Shown here: positions 15,381-22,903 of the stretch, one piece after another
Numbering within the stretch: position 1 is the first letter of the stretch
Layout of the letters: every line of letters starts with the position of its first letter
Assembly (NCBI GenBank): GCA_900757495.1
Contig: CAAENX010000012.1
Coordinates: 1 to 64,000, forward strand
DNA length: 64,000 nt
Direction of reading: 5' to 3'
Source: an uncultured Collinsella sp.
GTDB taxonomy: Bacteria; Actinomycetota; Coriobacteriia; Coriobacteriales; Coriobacteriaceae
Notes under the pieces: model-generated
Database searches by the model: none
What the model saw: the letters and a program-made list of their open reading frames with translations, nothing else
Told to the model about the DNA's origin: nothing
Translations under genes and position numbers: made by a program

Positions 15381-16694
15381 TTACGCTACAAAGAAGTAGA
15401 CGAGGAAGGCGAGGGCTGCAATCCACATGAGCGGCTTGATCTTGGAGGCCTCGCCCTTAAAGAGCGCGACGATCACGTAGGCGATAAAGCCCAGGCCAAT
15501 GCCGGCGGAGATGGAGTAGGTGAAGGGCACGCCGGCGACAATCATGAACGCCGGGAAGCCCTGCGACACGTCGGACCAGTCGATCTCGGAGGCCTCGCTC
15601 ATCATGAGGTAGCCGACGTAGACCAGGGCACCGCAGGTGGCGGCGCTGGAAACGATGGAGACGATGGGGGAGAAGAACGCGGCGAGGATGAACAGCACGC
15701 CGGTGGTGACGGAGGTGAGGCCTGTGCGGCCACCGTCGGCAGCGCCGGACGTGGACTCGACGAAGGTGGTGATGGAGGAGGCGCCCATAAAGCCACCGGC
15801 AGCAGCGGCCACGGAGTCAACGACCAAGATGGGGCGGATGTCCTCGACATTGCCGTCCTCGGTTAGGAACTCGCCCTGCTTGGCGACGGCCATCGCAGTA
15901 CCCATGGTGTCGAAGAAGTCACTCATGAGCAGCGAGAAGGCGACGACGAGCAGCATCGGGTCGGTCAGGACCTTCACGATGGCCATGTTGCCGTCGGCGG
16001 TGCTGGCAAACGGGGTGCCAAAGGTCGAGAAATCGAGCGGGGCGATGAGGCCCTCGGGGGCATGGGTTACACCCAGCGGGATACCGGCGATAACGGCGAC
16101 GATAATGCCGATGAGCAGCGAGCCCGGCACGTTGCGGGAGGCCAGGGCGACCGTCACGACGATGGAGATGATGCCGACGATAAAGGTGGGGGAGGTGACG
16201 TCGCCCAGGCCGACGAGCGTACCGGCGCCAGCGGTGATGATGCCGGCGTCGCACAGGCCGATCATGGCGATGAACAGGCCCAAGCCAACTGAGATGGCGT
16301 GGCGCAGGACCACGGGGATGGCATCCATGATGGCCTCGCGCAGGCCGCACAGGACGAGCAGCAAGATGACGATACCCTCGAGGAAGATAACGCTCATGGC
16401 TACGTGCCAGTCGCCGCCGCACATGGTGGTGGTGATGCCCGCGATCATGGCGTTGATGCCCAGACCCGACGCGCAGGCGAGCGGGCGGTTTGCGAAGATG
16501 CCCATGCAGATGGTCATGATGCCGGCGCCCAGGCAAGTGGCGCAGGCGAGCGCTCCCGCATCAATGCCGGCGCCCGAGAGCACCGCGGGGTTGACGGCAA
16601 TGATGTAGGCCATTGCCAGGAACGTTGTCAGTCCAGCGCGAAGTTCGGTCCCGATTGTGGACTTGCGCTCGCTGACGTGAAATAGTTCGTCCAT
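15381..16694 (-). CDS. NCS2 purine permease (AzgA/PbuG type)
   Basis: A 437-aa membrane protein with about 13 hydrophobic segments. Features of the AzgA/GhxP-type adenine, guanine or hypoxanthine transporters are T-E-L-R-A-G-L-T-T-F-L-A-M-A-Y-I near the N-terminus, G-L-G-I-N-A-M-I-A in the first third, D-F-F-D-T-M-G-T in the centre and S-S-I-T-T-F-V-E-S-T-S-G-A-A-D-G-G-R-T-G-L in helix 10. It should import a purine base with protons. Start at 16694 has AAGGAAAGGG upstream. I saw no purine riboswitch in the 190 bases ahead, only a small TCGGCC/GGCCGA stem (16712-16734). Confidence 0.9.
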   Translation of the reverse strand: MDELFHVSERKSTIGTELRAGLTTFLAMAYIIAVNPAVLSGAGIDAGALACATCLGAGIMTICMGIFANRPLACASGLGINAMIAGITTTMCGGDWHVAMSVIFLEGIVILLLVLCGLREAIMDAIPVVLRHAISVGLGLFIAMIGLCDAGIITAGAGTLVGLGDVTSPTFIVGIISIVVTVALASRNVPGSLLIGIIVAVIAGIPLGVTHAPEGLIAPLDFSTFGTPFASTADGNMAIVKVLTDPMLLVVAFSLLMSDFFDTMGTAMAVAKQGEFLTEDGNVEDIRPILVVDSVAAAAGGFMGASSITTFVESTSGAADGGRTGLTSVTTGVLFILAAFFSPIVSIVSSAATCGALVYVGYLMMSEASEIDWSDVSQGFPAFMIVAGVPFTYSISAGIGLGFIAYVIVALFKGEASKIKPLMWIAALAFLVYFFVA

Positions 16695-16887
16695 GCACAC
16701 CCTTTCCTTGTTCGGCCCCGAGTTTAGGCCGATTGACACGAACTTACTTACTATATCGCCTTTACAACCTTGCTGTTCCTCGCATGTCGATGTTCGGCGC
16801 TTTGTAATGGACGGGTGGTATTTTCCGTATGAAAATGTGTAGGTACCGTATACTTAAGCAGTTACAACGACCCCTATGGAGGAATGC

Positions 16888-17307
16888 ATGATTAAAGAGC
16901 TCTGCCACGACGAGGCTATTCTGTCCCAGCGTTGCGAGGTCGCGACTGTCGAGGACGAGTCGGTGGCACAGGACCTGATCGATACCATCAAGTCGCTCGA
17001 CGATGCCGGCTGCCTTGCCGCCAACCAGATCGGCGTCACCAAGAAGGTCTGCGTCTACCTGGACGATGCCGGCGAGCCCCATGTGCTCTACAACCCCCGT
17101 CTGGTGTTTGGCCTGGGTGCCAGCAAGATGGAGGAGAGCTGCCTGACGCACGAGGAGATCACCAAGTCTACGCGCTACATCAAGTGCAAGGTTGCCTTTG
17201 ACCAGATCGTCGATGGCAAGATGAAGGAGTGCCGCCGCGACTACGCGGGCTTTGAGGCGCAGATGATCCAGCATATGATCGATCACTGCCAAGGTAAACT
17301 TGTCTAG
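16888..17307 (+). CDS. Peptide deformylase paralogue lacking catalytic Glu
   Basis: A 139-aa protein of the peptide deformylase fold. Motif 1 is G-C-L-A-A-N-Q-I-G, motif 2 is E-S-C-L-T (metal-binding Cys kept; usual form EGCLS), and motif 3 reads Q-H-M-I-D-H instead of Q-H-E-I-D-H. Both metal-binding His remain, but the catalytic Glu of HExxH is Met. Activity is therefore doubtful, while metal and perhaps peptide binding may persist. A full paralogue with HEIDH is at 22279-22689. Start at 16888 follows GGAGGA; another ATG lies at 16876. A terminator follows at 17340-17379. Confidence 0.8.
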   Translation: MIKELCHDEAILSQRCEVATVEDESVAQDLIDTIKSLDDAGCLAANQIGVTKKVCVYLDDAGEPHVLYNPRLVFGLGASKMEESCLTHEEITKSTRYIKCKVAFDQIVDGKMKECRRDYAGFEAQMIQHMIDHCQGKLV

Positions 17308-17339
17308 GGTGACTACAGCACCGCACTTCGTCGTTTTTG

Positions 17340-17379
17340 GTCCGGGCGTGACATTGTTGTCATGTCCGGGCTTTTTTTG
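17340..17379 (+). terminator. Intrinsic terminator after deformylase paralogue
   Basis: GTCCGGGCGTGACA pairs with TGTCATGTCCGGGC using a few G-U wobbles, followed by a run of seven T. Confidence 0.85.
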
Positions 17380-17439
17380 TTTAGGGCCCCTTTAATTGGT
17401 GACAATGAACTTAGGAAGAACGTAAAGCTAGGAGGCGCT

Positions 17440-18405
17440 ATGTGCACGAGTATTCGATTTACCGATAATTCTGGCAACATGTATCTGGGCCGCAACCTCG
17501 ACTGGAGCTTTGGATACGGCGAGCAGGTTCGTGTGATGCCCCGCGGGTTCCACATCCCGTATTCGTTTATCGACGACACGACAGCGGCACACGCGGTAAT
17601 CGGCATGTGCATCGATTACAAGAACTATCCCATGTTTTTCGACTGCGGCAACGATGCGGGCCTGGCAGTGGCGGGCCTCAACTTTCCCGGCTATGCCGAG
17701 TATGCCGAGGGCCCTGTCGAGGGCAAGACCAATATCGCGGCCTACGAGTTTCCCCTGTGGGTCGCCGCGACGTTTTCGACGGTCGATGAGGTCGAGGCCG
17801 CGCTGCGCGACACGGTGATTGTCGCCAAATCTGCCGGAGAGGGGCTGGGCGTGTCGCTGCTCCATTGGATTATCGGCGACAGCCAGCGCAGCATCGTGGT
17901 CGAGATGATGGCTGACGGCCTGCATGTATACGACGATCCGGTCGACACCCTTGCCAACCAGCCGACCTTCCCGTGGCACATGGAAAACCTGCGCACCTAT
18001 ATCACCGCCACAAGCGATTTTCCGCAGACGGCGACATGGCGTGGCGCCGAGCTTAAGCCCTATGGAGCCGGTGCCGGCATGCGCGGCATTCCGGGCGATT
18101 GCTATTCGCCGAGCCGTTTTGTAAAGGCGGCGTACCTCAATGCCAATTACCCGCAAAAGGAGAGCGAGACCGAAAACGTCGTTCGCATGTTCCGCTCGCT
18201 CGAGGGCGTGGTGATGATTGAGGGGGCGTCCAGGATGGGCGATGGCAAGTTCGAGAAGACTATCTATACCGGATGCTTTAGCGCGCGCACGGGCAATTAT
18301 TACTACGCGATGTATGGGGATCCGTCGATTCGTTACGTGAGCCTGATGGATGCCGAGGGCGCGAGCCCCGATAGGCTCGTGGTTCCCGAGCCGCGTCGTT
18401 CGTAG
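17440..18405 (+). CDS. Choloylglycine hydrolase-family amidase (bile salt hydrolase-like)
   Basis: A 321-aa N-terminal nucleophile hydrolase. Met1 is followed directly by Cys2, the nucleophile exposed after Met removal. Arg18 and Asp21 in G-R-N-L-D-W, Asn81 in G-L-N-F-P-G, Asn near 172 in L-A-N-Q-P-T-F, and the Arg in Y-S-P-S-R-F match the active-site set of bile salt hydrolases and penicillin V acylases. The likely reaction is cleavage of glycine or taurine from conjugated bile salts in the cytoplasm, consistent with a gut actinobacterium. The start is certain from TAGGAGG and the required Cys2. BSH versus penicillin acylase cannot be settled by eye. It stands as a single gene between terminators. 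Confidence 0.87.
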   Translation: MCTSIRFTDNSGNMYLGRNLDWSFGYGEQVRVMPRGFHIPYSFIDDTTAAHAVIGMCIDYKNYPMFFDCGNDAGLAVAGLNFPGYAEYAEGPVEGKTNIAAYEFPLWVAATFSTVDEVEAALRDTVIVAKSAGEGLGVSLLHWIIGDSQRSIVVEMMADGLHVYDDPVDTLANQPTFPWHMENLRTYITATSDFPQTATWRGAELKPYGAGAGMRGIPGDCYSPSRFVKAAYLNANYPQKESETENVVRMFRSLEGVVMIEGASRMGDGKFEKTIYTGCFSARTGNYYYAMYGDPSIRYVSLMDAEGASPDRLVVPEPRRS

Positions 18406-18428
18406 CCCATAGCTTTACTGCAGTGCAA

Positions 18429-18464
18429 AGCGCCCCTGCATCTCCTGTGAGGTGCAGGGGCGCT
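18429..18464. terminator. Hairpin between bile salt hydrolase-like and EamA genes
   Basis: Near-perfect 16-bp stem AGCGCCCCTGCATCTC/GAGGTGCAGGGGCGCT with a 4-nt loop, lying between convergent genes. It lacks a clear T-run, so it may be a repeat acting as a terminator. Confidence 0.7.
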
Positions 18465-18503
18465 GCGACCTGGGCTTTATCCCGCATGCGCCCCGAGAAA
18501 ATG
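18461..18503 (+). pseudogene. 43-bp duplicate fragment of the neighbouring LysR gene
   Basis: These bases match 19961-20003 inside the LysR gene at 40 of 43 positions (CTGGGCTTTATCCCGCATG and GAGAAAATG are shared). The fragment codes for the same D-L-G-F-I-P-H segment in that frame but has no surrounding LysR sequence. It sits just beyond the 3' end of the EamA gene. It looks like a relic of a former regulator copy or of a rearrangement. Confidence 0.7.
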
Positions 18504-18507
18504 TCCC

Positions 18508-19419
18508 TTAAGCGCGTGCTGCCTGGGCGATACCGGCCTTGGTGCTTGCGCGTTTGCCGGCGAGTTCGCAAAAGACCGCGCCGCCGATGATGAGCGCGGC
18601 GCCCATGAGGCGGATTGGCGTCATGGTCTCGCCCAAAAGGACGGCGGAGAACACGACTGCCGAAAGCGGCTCGAGGTAGCCGACAACCGCGACGGTCTGC
18701 ACGGGCAGCTTGGCGACAGCACTAAAGTAGAGCAGGCAGCCGATGCCGGTGTTGACGACGCCGAGCATGGCGACGGCGCGCCAATCGATGCCGGCGGCAA
18801 TGCTGGGGGAGAGGAACGAGGGGGCGCCCTGCGTGAGGAGCGTAAGGACCAGCGCGGTCATAAAGGCGGCGCTCACCTGGAGCGCGGAGTTTTCGAGGCC
18901 TTCGACGTGTGGCGCACCCTTGCTAGCGATGACCATCAACGCGTAGCAGAAGGCCGAGGCGATGCCGCAAGCGATACCCGCAATGGGCATATTGCCGCCT
19001 AGACCTTGTGCCGCAATGAGAAAGGCGCCGCAGGCAACGGCGATAAACCCGGCGATTTTGCCGCCGGTCAGCTTTTCGCCAAAAATGAGCGGGGAGAGGG
19101 CCATAACGATGATGGGGCCGCAGTAATACAACAGCGAGGAGATGCCAACACCGATCGTCTGATAGGCGCGGAACAGGAAAATCCAGCTGGCGCCCAGCGC
19201 GGCGCCCGAGACGATGAGCGCTGCGGCCTCACGGGGGCGAGACGGAGCCTGCAGGTTATGGCGCTTGGTTATGAAGAGGATGGCGGCAAGGGTGAGAGCG
19301 CCCAAAAACGTGCGCAGGAGCACGATATCGGAGCTCGGCAGCGCGATGGCAGCGGCGATGATGCCATTGGAGCCAAACAATAGCAATGCTGCTAAGTACG
19401 TAAACAGTCCGTTGTTCAT
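18508..19419 (-). CDS. EamA/DMT-family transporter
   Basis: A 303-aa protein with ten hydrophobic helices in two EamA repeats (about residues 5-140 and 150-285), the drug/metabolite transporter fold. Typical pieces are L-L-Y-Y-C-G-P-I-I-V-M-A-L at the end of repeat 1 and L-E-P-L-S-A-V-V-F-S-A-V-L-L-G-E at the end of repeat 2. Such proteins usually export amino acids or metabolites; the substrate is not evident. It is divergent from the LysR gene at 19538, an arrangement common for an exporter and its regulator. Confidence 0.88.
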   Translation of the reverse strand: MNNGLFTYLAALLLFGSNGIIAAAIALPSSDIVLLRTFLGALTLAAILFITKRHNLQAPSRPREAAALIVSGAALGASWIFLFRAYQTIGVGISSLLYYCGPIIVMALSPLIFGEKLTGGKIAGFIAVACGAFLIAAQGLGGNMPIAGIACGIASAFCYALMVIASKGAPHVEGLENSALQVSAAFMTALVLTLLTQGAPSFLSPSIAAGIDWRAVAMLGVVNTGIGCLLYFSAVAKLPVQTVAVVGYLEPLSAVVFSAVLLGETMTPIRLMGAALIIGGAVFCELAGKRASTKAGIAQAARA

Positions 19420-19442
19420 GCGCTGACATCCCCTATATATCC

Positions 19443-19464
19443 GAACATGTTCACTATGGGTGAA
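19443..19464. promoter_or_regulatory. Candidate operator between EamA and LysR genes
   Basis: Overlapping dyads GAACATGTTC (19443-19452) and TTCAC-N5-GTGAA (19450-19464) lie in the 118-base divergent gap. The second has the LysR-box geometry T-N11-A. Binding by the adjacent LysR is inferred. Confidence 0.4.
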
Positions 19465-19537
19465 CTGGCTTTAGAAGAAAAGCGAATATAATGCATGGAA
19501 AACATGACAAAAACTCATGCAAGGGTGGGGGTGTACC

Positions 19538-20395
19538 GTGGAGACCAATATCCAAAAGATGCAAGTGCTGCTCGAGACGGTGCGTGCCGGCAGCTTTACG
19601 CGTGCTGCAGAGCGCCTGAGCTATTCGCAATCGGGCGTGAGCCGCATGGTGGCCGACCTCGAGGCCGACTGGGGCTTTAAGGTGCTCGACCGCAGCCGCG
19701 AGGGCGTGACGCTTTCTGCCGACGGGCGGCAGGTCATGCCGGCTGTCGAGGCGCTCTGCGAGGAATTCATTCGCTTGCAGCGGCGTGTGGATGAGATGCG
19801 TGGGCTCATGCGTGGCAAAATCTGCATCGGTACGTTTTCGAGCGTGGCGACCCACGTGCTGCCGCCGGTGATCGCGCGTTTTCGCGCCGATTATCCAGAC
19901 GTCGATTACGAGTTACTGATGGGCGACTATTCAGAGATTGAACAATGGGTGGCGCAGGGCCGCTGCGATCTGGGCTTTATCCCGCATGAGTCCCGAGAAA
20001 ATGGCATGACATCGCGATCTTTGGTGCGCGACGAGTTGATGGCGGTGGTGCCGACAGACTCTCTGCTTGCTAGTGAGGGGGCCGTCTCGCTTGCCGACTT
20101 GGCCAACGAGCAGTTTATTCTGCTGGAACGCGGCACCGATGACGAGATTACGCCGCTGTTCCGTCGGGCGGGGCTGACGGTGCGCTCAAAACTGTCGACC
20201 TGGGATGACTATGCGATTATGGCCATGGTCGAGGACGGCTTGGGCGTGAGCATCCTTCCGGCGCTCATCTTGCGGCGCTGCCAGTTCAATGTCGCCATTC
20301 GTCCGCTCGAGGGACGTCCCCATCGGCAGATTAACGCCATATATCGAACGGCCGACGTTTCGCTTGCCGCCGCTCGTTTTCTCGAATATCTCTAG
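19538..20395 (+). CDS. LysR-family transcriptional regulator
   Basis: About 285 aa. The N-terminal winged helix (residues about 5-62) contains G-S-F-T-R-A-A-E-R-L-S-Y-S-Q-S-G-V-S-R; the rest is a periplasmic-binding-protein-like effector domain with D-L-G-F-I-P-H and G-L-G-V-S-I-L-P. The GTG at 19538 is chosen because the DNA-binding domain then starts at the usual distance and a G-rich ribosome site precedes it; an ATG at 19517 would add seven residues. Divergent from the EamA exporter, which it likely regulates. A short piece of this gene is duplicated at 18461-18503. Confidence 0.87.
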   Translation: METNIQKMQVLLETVRAGSFTRAAERLSYSQSGVSRMVADLEADWGFKVLDRSREGVTLSADGRQVMPAVEALCEEFIRLQRRVDEMRGLMRGKICIGTFSSVATHVLPPVIARFRADYPDVDYELLMGDYSEIEQWVAQGRCDLGFIPHESRENGMTSRSLVRDELMAVVPTDSLLASEGAVSLADLANEQFILLERGTDDEITPLFRRAGLTVRSKLSTWDDYAIMAMVEDGLGVSILPALILRRCQFNVAIRPLEGRPHRQINAIYRTADVSLAAARFLEYL

Positions 20396-20455
20396 GCGAG
20401 CGCATACCGTTGTCGCTTTGGGATAAATCTCGAGGTGTGGTTCGCTTTATTATTG

Positions 20456-20537
20456 AAATTGAACTTTTCGAAAGAGCACGGCGCTATACTGCTTGCTAAA
20501 TTGAACCTTGGTTCAATTCGTGTTCTATAAATTGAAC
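20456..20537. promoter_or_regulatory. Three phased AAATTGAAC boxes, candidate autoregulatory operator
   Basis: AAATTGAAC occurs at 20456-20464, 20498-20506 and 20529-20537, spaced 42 and 31 bases, close to whole helical turns. The middle one is part of a dyad AATTGAACC-TT-GGTTCAATT (20499-20518). A -10-like TATACT is at 20485-20490. The array directly precedes the HTH-aminotransferase gene, whose own HTH domain is the obvious candidate binder. Confidence 0.55.
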
Positions 20538-20558
20538 TTTGCCAGCAAGGAGGTTCCT

Positions 20559-22079
20559 GTGGCCCAAGAGACGTTTAGCGATCGCCTGCGACAGGCTATG
20601 TCCGATCGCGACGTTCGCCAGTCGGACGTGATCCGCGCATCGGAGATGCTCGGCAAAAAACTCGGCAAGAGTCAGATGAGCCAATATGTGAGCGGCAAGA
20701 CGATCCCGCGGCGTGATGTGGCAGAGCTGCTCGCCCGTATTTTGGAGGTCGATGTTACCTGGCTGCTCGCCGGTGACGCCGATCAAGGCGAGACATCATC
20801 GCCCCGCAACGTTTCCAAGCCCGAACTCAATCCCTCAGCCCAAATTGCAAGGAGCGTCCCCATGCGTACTTTTTCTAAATCCACCAAACTCGACAACGTC
20901 CTCTACGACGTCCGCGGCCCCGTCGTCGATGAAGCCGCCCGTATGGAGGACGAAGGCGAGCGCATCCTCAAGCTCAACATCGGCAACCCTGCGCCCTTTG
21001 GTTTTCGCACGCCCGATGAGGTCATTAAGGATATGCGCCAGCAGCTGCCCGACTGCGAAGGCTATTCCAACTCGCGCGGACTGTTCTCCGCGCGCAAGGC
21101 GATCATGCAGTACTCGCAGATCAAGGGCCTGCCCAATGTTCAGATGGAGCACATCTACACGGGCAACGGCGTGTCCGAACTCATTCAGCTTTCGATGAAC
21201 GCACTGCTCGACAATGGCGACGAGATTCTGATCCCCAGCCCCGACTATCCGCTCTGGACGGCGTGCGCAACCCTTGCCGGCGGTCATCCCGTTCACTATC
21301 TGTGTGATGAGCAAGCGGATTGGTATCCCGATCTGGAGGATATGGAGTCCAAGATCACGAGCGCGACCAAGGCCCTCGTCATTATCAACCCCAACAACCC
21401 CACGGGTTCCGTCTATCCGCGCGAGGTGCTCGAGGGTATCGTCGAGGTTGCACGCAGGCATCAGCTGATGATCTTTGCTGATGAGATCTACGACCGCCTG
21501 TGCATGGACGGCTACGAGCACGTCTCGATTGCCTCGCTCGCTCCCGACCTGCCCTGCGTCACCTTTAGCGGCCTTTCCAAGTCGCACATGATTGCGGGCT
21601 ATCGTATTGGCTGGATGGTGCTTTCGGGCAACCAGCGCTGCATGAGCGACTTTATTATGGGCATCAACATGCTCTCGAACATGCGCCTGTGCTCCAACGT
21701 GCCGGCTCAGTCAATCGTCCAGACGGCACTCGGTGGACACCAGTCCGTCAACGACTACATCCGTCCCGGCGGCCGTGTCTACGAGCAGCGCAACTTTGTG
21801 TATGAGGCGCTCAACAAGATTGACGGCATCTCGGTGGTCAAGCCGCGTGCGGCGTTCTATATCTTCCCCAAGATGGATGTCAAGAAATTCAACATCACCG
21901 ATGACGAGCAGTTTGCCCTTGACCTGCTACACGAGAAGAAGATCCTGATCACCCGCGGCGGCGGCTTTAACTGGGCCGAGCCCGACCACTTCCGCATCGT
22001 GTACCTGCCGCGCATGGAAGTGCTCAAGGAGTCCCTCGAAGACTTGGCTGACTTCTTCGATCACTATCGCCAGTCGTAG
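20559..22079 (+). CDS. alaA: XRE-type HTH fused to AlaA-like aminotransferase
   Basis: A 506-aa fusion. Residues about 5-72 form an XRE/Cro helix-turn-helix domain (S-D-V-I-R-A-S-E-M and S-Q-M-S-Q-Y-V-S-G-K). After a 30-residue linker, residues 102-506 are a complete class I PLP aminotransferase beginning M-R-T-F-S-K-S, the native start of AlaA alanine-synthesising aminotransferases. N-P-N-N-P-T-G (278-284), D-E-I-Y (308-311) and the PLP lysine Lys341 in S-G-L-S-K-S are present. GTG start with AAGGAGG upstream. Met102 (ATG at 20862) has its own AAGGAG eight bases ahead, so a stand-alone aminotransferase may also be made. The reaction is expected to be glutamate-pyruvate transamination. Confidence 0.87.
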   Translation: MAQETFSDRLRQAMSDRDVRQSDVIRASEMLGKKLGKSQMSQYVSGKTIPRRDVAELLARILEVDVTWLLAGDADQGETSSPRNVSKPELNPSAQIARSVPMRTFSKSTKLDNVLYDVRGPVVDEAARMEDEGERILKLNIGNPAPFGFRTPDEVIKDMRQQLPDCEGYSNSRGLFSARKAIMQYSQIKGLPNVQMEHIYTGNGVSELIQLSMNALLDNGDEILIPSPDYPLWTACATLAGGHPVHYLCDEQADWYPDLEDMESKITSATKALVIINPNNPTGSVYPREVLEGIVEVARRHQLMIFADEIYDRLCMDGYEHVSIASLAPDLPCVTFSGLSKSHMIAGYRIGWMVLSGNQRCMSDFIMGINMLSNMRLCSNVPAQSIVQTALGGHQSVNDYIRPGGRVYEQRNFVYEALNKIDGISVVKPRAAFYIFPKMDVKKFNITDDEQFALDLLHEKKILITRGGGFNWAEPDHFRIVYLPRMEVLKESLEDLADFFDHYRQS

Positions 22080-22131
22080 GGGATTAGATATGTGCCGCCG
22101 CGAGAACTGAAGCGTCGCAGGATAGGCAAAC

Positions 22132-22246
22132 GACAGCGAGCGAGCCGCATTTGCGCCAAGGTGACGTGAAGCGAAAGGGCGCTGACCTTTTGGTCGCGCC
22201 CTTGAAGCTGAACGTCAGATTGGTGTGAATGCGGCTCGCGCAGCGT
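22132..22246. repeat. Long imperfect hairpin with GACC/GGTC tip, copy 1
   Basis: A roughly 115-base imperfect inverted repeat. The outer arms include GCGAGCCGCATT (22140-22151) and AATGCGGCTCGC (22228-22239); the inner stem is AAGGGCGC/GCGCCCTT closing on TGACCTTTTGGTCG. It is the only content of the gap between alaA and def. A second element with the same tip lies at 23853-23966. Confidence 0.8.
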
Positions 22247-22253
22247 CAAGCGG

Positions 22254-22277
22254 TCCGCCGTTCGGTAGAACGGCGGA
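22254..22277 (-). terminator. Hairpin just beyond the deformylase gene
   Basis: Stem TCCGCCGTTC/GAACGGCGGA with a GGTA loop begins two bases after the end of def. There is no T-run, so it may be a processing or Rho-associated structure. Confidence 0.55.
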
Positions 22278-22278
22278 A

Positions 22279-22689
22279 CTATACAACGATTCCGCAACAG
22301 TGGTCGATTTCGTGTTGGATGATCTCGGCGGTGTAGCCCGAGAAGTTCTTGATGCGGTGGACGAAGTTCTCGTCCAAATACTCCACCTTAATGCGACGGT
22401 AGCGGGTACAGGGGCGCTCGCCGATCAACGAGAGGCATCCTTCGCTCGTCTGATAGGCATTGACCTGCTCAAGAATTTGAGGGTTGTACATCAGCAGCGC
22501 CCTGTTGCCGTCCTTTACGCAGATGATGCGTTTGCGCACGCCGATCATGTTGGCGGCGAGGCCAACGCACTCGTGCTCATGCTCGAGGAGCGTATCCAGG
22601 AGGTCCTGCCCGGTCGCGGCATCATCGGGCCCTGCGTCTTCGGAGGGCAGGCGCAAAAAGAACTCGGATTTCATGATGGGCTTAATCAT
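22279..22689 (-). CDS. def: Peptide deformylase
   Basis: A 136-aa short-form deformylase, the metalloenzyme that removes the formyl group from new N-termini. Motif 1 is G-L-A-A-N-M-I-G, as in short deformylases of clostridia (Met at the usual Gln), motif 2 is E-G-C-L-S-L, and motif 3 is Q-H-E-I-D-H with both metal His and the catalytic Glu. The opening M-I-K-P-I-M-K is also typical of this subgroup. Transcribed alone. Compare the degenerate paralogue at 16888-17307. Confidence 0.9.
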   Translation of the reverse strand: MIKPIMKSEFFLRLPSEDAGPDDAATGQDLLDTLLEHEHECVGLAANMIGVRKRIICVKDGNRALLMYNPQILEQVNAYQTSEGCLSLIGERPCTRYRRIKVEYLDENFVHRIKNFSGYTAEIIQHEIDHCCGIVV

Positions 22690-22903
22690 GGCGGGCTCCT
22701 TAAGGTGGACGCGTTTGGTTCAGGCCATGATACCGCGACATGTCGCATTAATGTGTGCACATAGATTTTGCAGCTAGATTGGATGGCGACACCATAAACT
22801 AATGGACGTTTTGCCGAGAGGCATGAATGTTTAAAGCGCAAAGAGTGCGCGACGGGCCCCGCGAATGGGGCGATGATGCCCGAGAGGGCCAAGAAGGAGT
22901 CTC

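Noticed and set aside
16695..16887. Purine riboswitch ahead of the purine permease
   Set aside because: The conserved purine aptamer loop sequences are not present on the minus strand; only a small unrelated stem is seen.
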